A program made the position numbers and the translations under genes. The notes below the pieces were generated by a model. The model saw only the letters and a program-made list of their open reading frames with translations, was not told where the DNA came from and did not search any database. 64,000 nucleotides of DNA from Cycas panzhihuaensis (taxonomy: Eukaryota > Cycadophyta): positions 232,569,741 to 232,633,740 of the forward strand of contig CM041465.1 in assembly GCA_023213395.1 (NCBI GenBank), given 5' to 3'. This document shows, piece after piece, positions 1-9,860 of this stretch; the first letter of the stretch is position 1, and every line of letters begins with the position of its first letter.

Positions 1-629
1 GGTGGTGATTCTTCCCTTCTCTCCTCCTTCGGGGATGCACTAGGAGTGTCTACTACTGTATTATCCTTCCTAAATAACGGATTCTTAAATGGAGTTTTGA
101 TATGTATAGGTTCTACTACATCTGGCACTTGTATAGTTAATGGTGTCACTGTAATATATGATTGATCAGATCCCTTTTCTGATGAATCCTCAAAAAGCTG
201 TCTTGTGAGCTTATTTTCCCAATATGCTGAGGGACCTTCCTCCGCCTTCTTCTCGCTGTCACTTGGGTCCTTCGAACTGTCCTCCACAGGTATACTTCCC
301 TCTTTTAAAGTTTGTTTGTGTTCCTCATTCACCCTTGATTTTTCTTCATATTCTGGGCTAAACAAATCATCTTTGATGAAATTTGGTGTTAATACCATAC
401 GTTCGCCATTAGTTCCCTCTTCTTGTTCTTGAGGTGTCTGGGCTCCACTTGCCTCAGATCCTTCAACGGACTGTCCCTTAGTCTTGTTGTTCTGCGAACT
501 TAATCTCCTTGCCCTTCTTAGTTTTGATTCCTTCGACCATCTTAATGCCCTTTGTCTGCTGGTTTCCTTCCCTTTGGGTGAAGTATCCTTTTGTGGCTCT
601 TCTGACCTTGAAGGTCTCTTAGGTGGCAT
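1..629 (-). CDS. Gag-like N-terminal ORF of an LTR retrotransposon, running off the window
   Basis: An uninterrupted frame of 209 codons starts at the ATG at 629 on the minus strand and leaves the window still open; I read it codon by codon and found no stop. It lies 127 nt downstream of a primer-binding site and LTR, the position of gag. The first ~60 residues are strongly basic (it begins MPPKRPSRSEEPQKD); the rest is acidic and rich in Glu, Ser and Pro. No zinc knuckle or other known domain is visible in this part. By position and composition it is the start of a gag or polyprotein of a probably Ty3/gypsy-type element, but superfamily assignment is inference. The lack of any stop suggests a fairly young copy. 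Plus-strand ORFs over 205-684 are shadows of it. Confidence 0.7.
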   Translation of the reverse strand, partial: MPPKRPSRSEEPQKDTSPKGKETSRQRALRWSKESKLRRARRLSSQNNKTKGQSVEGSEASGAQTPQEQEEGTNGERMVLTPNFIKDDLFSPEYEEKSRVNEEHKQTLKEGSIPVEDSSKDPSDSEKKAEEGPSAYWENKLTRQLFEDSSEKGSDQSYITVTPLTIQVPDVVEPIHIKTPFKNPLFRKDNTVVDTPSASPKEERREESP

Positions 630-755
630 TGGAAGGTCCCCTGGCTGCCGGTGGCTTAGTTACAGCCTGCCATCACGACGGTAGCCAGGGTCCTTTGCCC
701 TTTACACATTCCTTTCCTTGAAACTCCTGGGCCATGTCCCTTCTCAATGGACGTA

Positions 756-768
756 GGCAACGGAACCA
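756..768 (-). other. Primer-binding site matching tRNA-Glu
   Basis: Reading the minus strand, the LTR ends in GTCAACA, one T follows, then TGGTTCCGTTGCC. This is the reverse complement of GGCAACGGAACCA, the 3' end expected for plant cytosolic tRNA-Glu (13 of 13 from memory of that tRNA). tRNA-Asp would give two mismatches. All other primer sites seen in this window match initiator-Met tRNA. Confidence 0.7.
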
Positions 769-769
769 A

Positions 770-1647
770 TGTTGACTGAGGGTGTTCCCACTGCACTTGT
801 GGGAACAATGCACTTGTCAAGATTACACAGGCTATAGCCTAGTTAGGATACGGTCAACATGGTTATTCACATACATTCCACAGATTATTCACAGAATTAT
901 ATCACAATAGTACACAACAGCACAGAAATCAACACATATTCAGCACGTCATCCTTATAAACACAAAGAATACATAGTTTTCCACGTAACTCTTCTTTCCA
1001 TTAAGTAATAAGTTCAATTACACAGAGGGATGGAATGCATTCTTGTGCATTCCAGCAGCATACACTCTTTCGGTTGCATGTGTACCCAGATGGTACTTAT
1101 TAATAAACATTGCTCCAATCGGCTGTCATGCATGCTGGCATCCGTACCATTGCGTACCCTGAATATTTGGCTCTCACCCTTGAGAGTATACACTAGGATT
1201 GAATCACTCGGCTCTCACACTGGAATGGTCCTCAAAGCACCATTAAATATGTCCCTTTGATGCCTTTTGGGTGAAAGGTTATGACCCAAAGTCATAACCA
1301 TACCTTTTTGTCACCAAGATACCCTTTCACTTTAACACTTGATTAAGTCTCCTTAATGGTGTCTTTTCTGATCTGTACATCCGTACATATGTCCTTTTGG
1401 TCTGACGTCATCATTTCTGGGTGCCTTTGGGTCAGATATGTCCATATGTACCTTGCTGTCTGCATGCATACCGAAAAGGTACGTAACCAGGTATGCATCT
1501 TGTACGCATCTGCCATACGTACCCAGATTACATATTTTTCACCTTTTCCCACTATGCATTCCGCATAACTGTACTTGCATTCCTTTGGTCAATACAAGCC
1601 TGTATTCCGTCTTCCTCAAGGTCTATGTGTCATAATATGTCCCAACA
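770..1647 (-). repeat. 5' LTR of the tRNA-Glu-primed element (LTR-G copy 1)
   Basis: On the minus strand the 878-bp LTR starts TGTTGGGACATA and ends GTCAACA, giving TGTTG/CAACA terminal inverted repeats. Its boundaries are supported by two further copies: 58004-58905 in the same orientation and 63215-63919 in the opposite one. The element's body lies to the left. A TATA-like TATAAG sits near 953-958 on the minus strand. The segment 1160-1220 holds two stretches complementary to the tRNA-Glu anticodon arm (see findings). Confidence 0.85.
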
Positions 1648-3367
1648 CCATCTCCAAACACCACATCCCTTTTTCAATCAACTAACTCACTCATTAATCA
1701 ATCTCATCAAATTTTCTCATGTCTCATGTTCCTTACATCACTGATTTCATCATCACATCATTGCCTTATGCATTTCACATATTGCCAAATAGTCACATAC
1801 AAAGAATATCTGAAACACTTACTTCACCATAAAATCAAAGCTTATACCACATATATCTCACAAAAATCATGCACACATCATGTCACCATTAAATTGCCAA
1901 GACACACACACTTCACTTAATTGCCCAAAACGCAACTCATGCCAATACACTTGCAACTCAGTTAACTTCAACAAAAAACTCATCCTTCTTTGCCCATTCA
2001 GTCAATTAAAACACATGATCAAACTTGCGTAATCTCATCCTTAAAACATGCCAGTAACCTCACATGCAACAAGCACCTTACTATCTTAAATCACCATTTT
2101 TCTTGCCCTTAAATTTGCCTTATCATGGCCATAAGCCTTTTTCACATTAATCGCATTCCAAGGAGCACTTAATTACTATAAGTCACATGCATTATCACTT
2201 CATTATGTTACAATATCTCTCTCATACAAACATATGTAAGAAAGCACTCAAACTGTCATTAAACAATCACCATCATGCACCACAAATCACTAATAGAGTG
2301 TCAAATACATTCACCTCAACATGATTTAATATCGTCTCACATCGTAAAAGTACTATCCCATGTACAACATACACAAAAGAGTTTCAAATAGTCACCTCAT
2401 ATCGCAACATTACCCAAAATTCTTTCATGTAGGTTACTTGTTAGAAACATATAGTTGCCTTACTCATACAATTGTATGCAAGAGAATAATGTAAAGCTTT
2501 AAACTTCATTTCATATCACCCATCCTGCCACCAATACGCTTGCATACAAGGAATATTTAAATGCCTTAAAGTCATCAATACCCCATAGCCTCATATATTG
2601 ACAAGCAACCTTTGGGCTAATTACTCAACATTGGCAAGAATTGGATCAAATTTAAACTTCAACTATCTCTTAACTAGCCACTTATAGGAGTGTCATATTG
2701 ACTCATTACCATCAAAAATTCTTAAAGTATAAAAGAAACTTATGAAGATGCGAGTTCTGTGATTATATACGACGCTCTTGTAACATAGATGTGCCACTCC
2801 GGAAAATTAAAGGCCATTAACGGGCCACGTAAACAATTAGCGTTGGCTACGCTTGCCCCTGAAACTACACATTTCTCACTTTGGCACTAAGAACAAAGGT
2901 GAACTCACCGTCTCAAAACCAAATAGAGCCAGCAACAGAGTTCCTCTAAAAGTGTTTGAATTCTCCCCCAACATAGCGCTTGGCCATCCTCATACGATAT
3001 AGCACAACTACTTCTCAAAACATTATAATTTCACCACAATTCATTCTTAGCAGCACCCACAAACTCTTACCGATTTCAACAGGTACCAACAAAATCCCAA
3101 AATCATCAAGAATCGTATAACATACCAAAAACAGAAAACCAACACTTGCCCTTGCTTCTAAGAATTTTGTATAGTAAGGTCGGCCAATCGAACACCTTAG
3201 AGGTCATGGTTAACAGAAATTACATTACGTAAATAATTGCAAGCGCGCTTTCAAAAGAGTGCAGAACGGTGATTGACAAAGGATATCATGGAGTAAACAT
3301 TCTTCATCAAGCTCTTCAAAATAACAATAGTCTATACCTTCCTCTCCTCCTCTGCAGCACAACTTCT
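1648..3367. other. No recognisable gene
   Basis: AT-rich DNA, pyrimidine- and CA-rich on the plus strand, with stops in all frames. I see no LTR, coding domain or tandem array. It may be old, decayed transposon sequence flanking the LTR at 1647. Confidence 0.5.
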
Positions 3368-3694
3368 CTATCTTCGTTCTTGAAGCAACAACACCATGGT
3401 TCTCTTCGTGAGGCGGAAATTAATAATGACGTCAGGTAGCAGTTTCAACTGGTTCGTTAAAGCATTTGCCACTACCAACTTTCTGTCATTGCTCCGGAAT
3501 ACTAACAGACCGCAGGCGTCAACCCTAAGTAGCCATGTTCTGCTACCCAATTGCACGCTCCTATTCATCCATCCTCTTACCCTCCATGTTGAATTCGAAT
3601 TTGCTGTATCACAGATGGAGATCATATTTCCGTCATTATTATTATTTCTACCAAATAATATCAATATTTCCTCATCATCGCTACCGTTCCTCAA
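3368..3694 (-). pseudogene. Possible F-box-associated domain fragment
   Basis: A minus-strand frame of ~108 codons contains the stretch GLLVFRSNDRKLVVANALTN followed by LKLLPDV. This resembles the segment of plant F-box proteins in which a GLL-C core is followed by 'V-NPLT-----LPP'. Upstream in frame there is a stop, and no F-box is seen, so it would be a broken fragment. The opposite strand is also open over 3396-3782, which weakens the case. The evidence is one motif only; it could be chance. Confidence 0.3.
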
Positions 3695-4675
3695 ATTTTT
3701 TGTAAGTCCTCTAATATCTTGTTATGATAGACTATCAGTGACGAAAACTCAGAGTGAATATGTTTTGCAGGGAAGCTCATAGATTGCGTAGAGTTTTGGG
3801 GGCCTGTTGAGATTCAAGATTGAGGTGTTCCTGGAGGAGATCGAGAGGGTTACTAGATGTTCTGGTAGGGTGTTGCACCGTATTTACAGTCTTTCTGAGG
3901 GGAATGACATTTAATAGAGATAACGATGGCACGAGGGGCTAGAAATATCGGATATAGGGTTTCTTTAAGCCTAATATTAGGTTTAAATGCGAAAAATCCT
4001 TGAGAGACTGCCGACTGAGTGTGGGTATGAACAGGATTTTAACTCAATACAATATATCCAAAATAACAATTTAGAATATATATCGATCGACCGACAATTG
4101 ATTTATATATATGTAAACCAACAACTGCGTATATCCAACGACGAGTTTATAAAATTGCTATATATTGGTCGAATAATGTTGAAATAATATCAACACTGAC
4201 AAATGTATAAATGGTTGATCAGACAGAACATATATGTGTCATGGTGATTTTAACGTCTAATTAAAATACGTAGACTTGCAATGCATAGAACAGTGATGAA
4301 TTACAATCACGTAGGGATAAAAAGAACAATGGCGAACACAAATATAAATCAAGTGGAGATATAAAAACCTATGATTGAATACATCATCACAGACAGCCGA
4401 TAATGCAATGCAGATAGCAGTGTAAAATGACACAGATATACAACAACTGAACAAGAAATAAACAGGGTGATAATGATTAACACACAACATTCATATGGGT
4501 AAGGGTGGTAATACCTTGAAAATATTGATGAATTAATGTCGTATTATAAACTTATAGCTTTGCAAATATACGCCATCTCTCCACAAATGGGAATTAGGGT
4601 TTCATCAGCCTCACTGAACTAGGCATCACCTCGCTTAACCTTGCTTCACCTCATTCAAGCTCGCAACACCTGGGC
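3695..4675. other. Unassigned DNA; right end is the leader of a family-A element
   Basis: No convincing gene. The right-hand end, next to the primer site at 4676-4687, should be the untranslated leader of a minus-strand family-A element. No gag-like frame follows it and no second LTR was found to the left, so that element is truncated. Confidence 0.4.
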
Positions 4676-4687
4676 GCTCTGATACCA
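4676..4687 (-). other. Primer-binding site (initiator-Met tRNA)
   Basis: TGGTATCAGAGC on the minus strand follows directly the end of the LTR at 4688. The next bases, GCCCAGG, are also shared with the family-A element at 38327-40227. Confidence 0.85.
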
Positions 4688-4909
4688 TGTTGGAAAATAG
4701 AACCTGCAATAAGATATTGGCAAACAGAACGGAACGCCTCCACAGGGTCAAACGGTACCCTTAAGGTACCTCAATTGTATTAACAAAACATCATTACAAC
4801 ATGATATAATATGATACACAATGTTGTGTATTTATAATACAAGTCATGATGGTGAGAGTGGGACTCACTTGCATGTGGGACAAAACAAATGTGCATTAAT
4901 ATTCCAATA
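4688..4909 (-). repeat. LTR of non-autonomous family A (copy in a truncated element)
   Basis: This 222-bp segment aligns end to end with the two 221-bp LTRs at 38327-38547 and 40007-40227 but is clearly more diverged. With the primer site beside it, it is a 5' LTR in minus orientation. It borders the Cop-B gag remnant at 4910, so this element or a later deletion removed the rest of Cop-B. Confidence 0.85.
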
Positions 4910-5720
4910 ATTTCTTGCAACTCTTTTCCTTGTTTGTATCTCAACATGTTTTTGAGAACATTGATATGGATAATATCCAGATTATCTACAATGATAATAG
5001 ACATCAGAGGCTTGGCAATCACTTGAAAAATGTCCTTGTCTGCCACAATTAAAATAGACTCTGCAATCTCTAGGTGGAATTGATCTAGTCCTCCTTCTTC
5101 CTTCTTGCCATCTGGCGTGATTGTCTAACAAGTTTCTTCTTTCTGTAGAAGGTGCTCTGAGGAATCTATCATGTCCTTTTGAAGGATACTAACCACAACC
5201 TTGGCTTCCAAGACTAAGCCTGGAGAGAAAGGCTTCCTCTATCTCTGTTTCTTTTTCATACCTTCTATTCCACTGTTGCTGCTGAAGCATGTGCCTTGTT
5301 AAAATCTCAAAGGTCATAGTAGCGGTTTGACCTCCATTGATGAAAGTATTGACCATTCTATCAAAAGACTTTGGTAACTTATTAATGACCAACCAAACAA
5401 GTTCACTATCTGTAATTTTATCTCTTATAGTGACAAGGTCATTTTTAATAGAAGTAACCTTAGAAACAAATTCAGAGACCGATTGCCTTTCCTTCATATG
5501 AAGTTTATAAAGCTCTTCTCTTAAAGCAACTATTCTAACCTCATTTCTTTGGCTAAACAAGGAGGTCATAATCTTTTAGATCTCTATAGAGGAATTCACA
5601 CTATCTGTGTGTGTTAACAAGGAATTAGAGATTCAGAGCTTTAGGGTTGCTATGGCTTGATTATCTGTTTTTTTCCAACTTATCATGTTAACAATGTCTG
5701 TTGGTTTTTGTTCATCTCTA
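4910..5720 (-). pseudogene. Cop-B gag, 3' part (interrupted copia gag)
   Basis: The minus strand encodes a copia-type gag (UBN2-like) with an open core at 5189-5569 that includes LPKSFDRMVNTFINGG. It is followed, after a frameshift and stop, by a degenerate zinc knuckle near 5015-5055 (first Cys changed to Tyr; remaining C-x4-H-x4-C visible). The 5' part lies at 13785-13908, on the far side of Cop-1; with one copy of the CTCTA duplication removed the frame runs through. It is related to Cop-D gag at 23270-24120, which has two zinc knuckles. Downstream protease, integrase and RT are missing, cut off at the LTR at 4909. Confidence 0.8.
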
Positions 5721-6266
5721 TGTTAAACCTTATGTTTACATGTTAAGATATTGTACTTTAATTTTCATGTAATATGTGTACTTTTTACTTTAGGGGTGAC
5801 TTATCACTTAAGTGATAAAGTGCACACCCACATTCTTTCTAGTGACACAATGTTGTCACTAAAGGGTCAAATGGACCCTCATGCATTTTTGCTCACATGA
5901 GAGCCCAAAAGGACACATGTCCAACATGCAAGGCATGTATCTTGGATGTTTGACACTTGTCAAACATCCAAGGCCTTAGGCCTCTCATCTAACTCTATAT
6001 AATGAGACCTCTTCTCATTGTCTCATAAGAGAGTTGGAGCTATATTGTTATGCTATTAGTTTGCTAATCAAATTGCTCATTCTTTGGAGGTTGGACCAAT
6101 TCCAACTCCACATATTGGGTATCATTTTCTCTTGCTCCTTCATTTGTGCTTTGTCTCTTTACTCTCTATTTTCCTTGAGATTATTATACTTGTTTGTATT
6201 TGTGCAACTAGAACTAGAGTGATCCTAGATCTTGGGATTGTTGAGGCCATCTAGCCTCTTTTCACA
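5721..6266 (+). repeat. 5' LTR of Cop-1
   Basis: It begins TGTTAAACC and ends CTTTTCACA. It contains a perfect 18-bp palindrome at 5801-5818 (TTATCACTTAAGTGATAA), an inverted repeat with 8-bp arms at 5840-5861, and a near-perfect hairpin with 15-bp arms and a 2-nt loop at 5941-5972. A TATA box (CTATATAATGAGACC) lies near 5993-6008, so transcription should start about 30 bp later. Short ORFs within it are fortuitous. Confidence 0.95.
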
Positions 6267-6268
6267 TT

Positions 6269-6280
6269 TGGTATCAGAGC
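6269..6280 (+). other. Primer-binding site (initiator-Met tRNA)
   Basis: TGGTATCAGAGC begins two bases after the 5' LTR end, an exact match to the usual plant initiator-Met primer site. Confidence 0.95.
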
Positions 6281-7150
6281 AAGAGGAGACTAGCTCCCTT
6301 TGTTATGGTTTGCAGCTGCTCAAGGAGATTTGGAGAAAGCCTACAAACACTTGGTGATGACCTTCGCACTCCGAAGGCGATCCAAGGTTTGTTTGAAGTT
6401 TTTTTTGCAGGTTCAAGCCTTTCAAGCTACATTTGCACGCTGGAGCAAGTACATTTCAAATCTGAAATTTTTTTTTAGACTTTTATCAAGAGTGCAACAC
6501 TCACTGTTTTCCAAAAACAGTGATTTTCTCTAATTTTTTCTTTAAAAAAAATTTCTTTTTTGTAAATTCAAGGCAGATCTTAGGAGTTACGTGTTTTTGA
6601 CTAGAAATCAGTTTTTTAATCACTCCATTTAGACTACACTTTATTTATAAATATTCCTCACTATTTTGGGCCATTTTTTCAACTTGCAGAGCAATTTTCT
6701 TGATAAAAATTGGTCATTTCCTTTGGTTTCTACTAGCTGCTCTCTATCTAATTTTCACTGCAGACTTCTGGAGGTGTAGCAAACCCTGCGTGTGTCCCAT
6801 GGAGCTACTCAAGTTGTATTAGAGTTCACGGAAGGAACTCAATATTTTGCTGCAGGTTTTTTGTACCCTGCACAACCGTCACGCTGCCAGTTACTCACAC
6901 TGCCAGTTACTCTAATTTTTTGTTGTGGACTGAAGGATATGGAAGCTTAAGTTGCCTAATACTCCATATTTGGCCCTGTTTTCCATGATTTGTCTCCCTT
7001 TATGAGAGTTGCTTTCATACTTAAAGGTTTAAACTGGTTTTATACCAGTATCTGAAAGTTTAAAACTGTCATATCAGTTCCCATTCTTTCTCCTGCTTTG
7101 CTCCCGCCTCTGCTTCTCCCCCACATTTTTGGTAACTGAGATAGAAACAG

Positions 7151-7375
7151 ATTTCATGTTCACAGTTTTCATGTTCACAGATTTCATGTTCACAGATTTC
7201 ATGTTCACAGATTTCACGTTCACAGTTTTCATGTTCACAGATTTCATGTTCACAGATTTCATGTTCACAGTTTTCATGTTCACAGATTTCATGTTCACAG
7301 TTTTCATGTTCACAGATTTCATGTTCACAGTTTTCATGTTCACAGATTTTATGTTCACAGATTTCATGTTCATGT
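7151..7375 (+). repeat. 15-bp tandem repeat, about 15 units
   Basis: Units of the form [A/T]TTTCATGTTCACAG follow one another with almost no other change. The first base alternates irregularly between A and T. Because 15 is a multiple of three, all frames on both strands stay open and give artificial repeat proteins; these are not genes. Confidence 0.95.
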
Positions 7376-7480
7376 GAGAACTTGAGTTGAAGATTTAGGG
7401 CAGGTTGCCCTTTTCTTATTTGCATTATACTACTCTTTCCTTCCTGAGTTTGGAACTATATAAATATAAGGGAACCACAG

Positions 7481-7579
7481 AAAAGGCTTTATTTCTGTGT
7501 CTGCTGAACTGCTAAAAGGCTTTATTTCTGTGTCTGCTGAACTGCCAAAAGGCTTTATTTCTGTGTCTGCTGAACTACC
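7481..7579 (+). repeat. 33-bp tandem repeat, 3 units
   Basis: Three nearly identical 33-bp copies start at 7481, 7514 and 7547; each begins AAAAGGCTTTATTTCTGTGT. Confidence 0.95.
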
Positions 7580-9057
7580 AAACCAGGGTAAATCTGTTGT
7601 TTGTGTTGAGATCTGTGTTTGTTTATTGTTAGTATGGAAACGATGCGATTCTACAGGAAAAAAAACTGGTGACCAATAGTTGGCAGTACTATCCAAAACT
7701 GTTGGGTCAACCCTACTTTGACTGTGCAAGATAGGCTGAAATGCTGAAATGTGTTCTTAAAGGTAGTAAGCATAATGAATAGAAGACAAGAGCTCTTGGA
7801 CCATCGCTACTGGATCCATGACTTTGTACTGCATGCTGTTTTCTGAAGCTACATGCTACATGGTAAACGCTTGTTGAATAAGATAAAGCAAGTACACATC
7901 AGCTGAATACAGAGCTCTTCTATGGTATTTTCAAGGTTTTCGTCTTGACATGTACTATTAACTTACTCCTCTATTGAATTATATTCTGCAAAAAAAAAAA
8001 AAATACACATTTCAGCCTATGTTTGTTTTGGCTCTTAAAAGTTTTAACACTTAGTTATTTTTGAACAAGTGTTAATTGACTTTAAGAGAAGTGATTTCAA
8101 GTGTTTTTCATATCAAAAAGTGATATTTATCACTAATTTTTAAACACTTTTAAGGCACCTTGCATGGTGACCTAATGCCCTTAGTCTCAAAGAGGGCTCA
8201 AATACACTTTGTACTTAATAAAAATCACTTCTTCTTTTGATCGTTGGGACTAATTTAAAGTCCCAACACTTGGTGCTTGATGTCCATTTTCATGCAAGTG
8301 GTTCTCTTACCTTCATTTTTTCAGCATTAAAAGGAACCCACTTGTATCTTCATCACAAGTTTTGCATTACTTCTTTCAGTACTTGACCTCTTTTTTCAAA
8401 AAGTACTTTGCAAAACTTATTGTAATCAAGCATTTGGTTTCTTACTTGGATCAATAAAGCACTACATTTTCATTAAAGTGCTCATTGTAAAAACACTTCT
8501 AGTGTTCATATTGGTGTACTTACATTGCTTCCTCTTGAAGCCACTTTCCATTGTAAAGTTTATCAGAGCATTTTCATAAGTACATTTTCCAAGCAAAAAG
8601 AAATCTAAGTTCACTTTAAAAACTGCTAAAAAGTGACTTAAAATCTTGTTGGAGAGGCTCGAAAAAGGTTCAAACCTTGCCTCTAAATTAACCTTAAGCT
8701 TGGTGCATTCCCTAGGGGACCAACCGACCGTGTGGTCAGTGCACGACAATTAAGGTTGCTTGAGGGAAAGGAGGTTCGAAAAGGGTGTTATTGAAATGAG
8801 AATTCCAGGAAAGCATGGTACATCCATGCATCAACCCCACCGCCTTTGTCCTAGATTTAACTTGGCCAACTTGGATCTCCTCTAAAAGATCAAAGTTGGA
8901 CCAACTCTATAGCCTAGTCCTCCACCTCATCATTCCATTCATTGTTGGATCTTCTAGTAAGATCGGGATGTTGGTTTCGTTAGAAGGTGGAACTTAAGCT
9001 TACGAAAGCTTTGAGTTTTCAAGTTATCCGCTAGCTTCAAGCCTTTATAATCGAAAC

Positions 9058-9860
9058 ATGGTCGCCATAAACATGCTAAATGCATGCACCATTCGATTAA
9101 CAGGACAAGATAATTATCAAGAATGGAAGAGGCTCACCGTAACTTGCTAATCATGAACGAATTCTGGAGTTATGTTTCTGGGAAATTACCTCGACCAGCA
9201 CCTGTTATCAATGGCGATGCTACTGTGAAACCTGATGATGCTTTACTTGCTGCTTGGGAAGCCAAAGATGAAATTGCTTTGGCATTCCTTCACATGATTG
9301 TTGATGTGCATGTAGATCATAATATTGCTTGTGCTAAAACTTCTAAGGAAGCTTGGGACACTTTGTCCTCATTGTATGAAAGGCAATATGAAGCTCGCAT
9401 TTTAATGGTTAAGGCAAAATTGTATTCTGTTAAGTTTGTCAAGCCCATGCCGGCTTTTCTTTCCTCCATCAAGGAGGTATGTAATGAACTGAATACACTT
9501 GGAAGTCCAGCTACAAGGGATGAATTGATCACATCCATCACCAAAGCCTTATCCAAGGACTACAATGGCTTCATTTCGTCTACTACAAGAGATGGTTCTC
9601 TCAAAACTATGACATTCAACGAATTTGAAAGTCTGCTACTTCAAGAAGCACAAATCTACACTAAGGATAATGAGGAGGAACCATCTACATCAGGTGCATT
9701 CACGGCCAACTCAAAGGCCAAACAACAACCCAAACCTGCACTCTCAAAGGTTTAGAACATGAACATTGGGTCTTCAAGGACCAATGTTGTATGTCATTAT
9801 TGTGGCAAGCCTGGCCACATAGCACCTATTGTTGGAAAAAGCAAGGAGATCTACGCCAGC
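9058..9860 (+). pseudogene. Cop-1 gag (frameshifted)
   Basis: The ATG at 9058 starts MVAINMLNACTIRL, matching Cop-2 gag at 26012. A 1-nt deletion shortly before 9150 shifts the frame; the rest of gag is open to 9755. The protein is the copia UBN2-type capsid: an NYQEW start, a central A-KTSKEAWDTLSSLYER stretch and the LNTLG segment. The zinc knuckle at 9792-9836 starts CHYCGKPGH but a 1-nt deletion before the last Cys destroys the CCHC motif; the Cop-2 copy is intact. Gag would form the particle and bind the genomic RNA. Confidence 0.85.

Larger units (their letters stand above)
6281..9057 (+). other. Unusually long Cop-1 leader, no protein domain
   Basis: About 2.8 kb separates the primer site from the first gag ATG, long for a copia element. 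No conserved domain was recognised in any frame. It holds a 15-bp array (7151-7375), a 33-bp array (7481-7579) and an A tract near 7989. Its last ~115 bp (8944-9057) is also present before gag in Cop-2 (25897-26011). The rest may be leader peculiar to this family or extra DNA picked up by this copy. Confidence 0.6.

Noticed and set aside
205-684. Plus-strand ORFs at the left end
   Set aside because: They are antisense shadows of the open minus-strand gag-like ORF at 1-629.
2940-2990. Purine tract next to TGTTGGGGG on the minus strand as an LTR boundary
   Set aside because: No second copy, primer site or adjacent RNase H was found, so a purine-rich stretch alone is not enough.
3396-3782. Plus-strand ORF of 128 codons
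   Set aside because: No domain recognised, and it overlaps the somewhat better minus-strand candidate. Both could be chance, so only the latter is listed, at low confidence.
4257-4490. Minus-strand ORF of 77 codons downstream of the family-A LTR as its gag
   Set aside because: Cys- and Tyr-rich without resemblance to the family-A gag at 38571-39626.
7069-7425. ORFs on both strands encoding perfect short peptide repeats
   Set aside because: They are translations of the 15-bp DNA array. All frames are open because the unit is a multiple of three without stops; no gene is implied.
7151-7579. CRISPR-like look of regularly spaced repeats
   Set aside because: The repeats are directly adjacent, with no unique spacers, and the surroundings are a plant retrotransposon leader.
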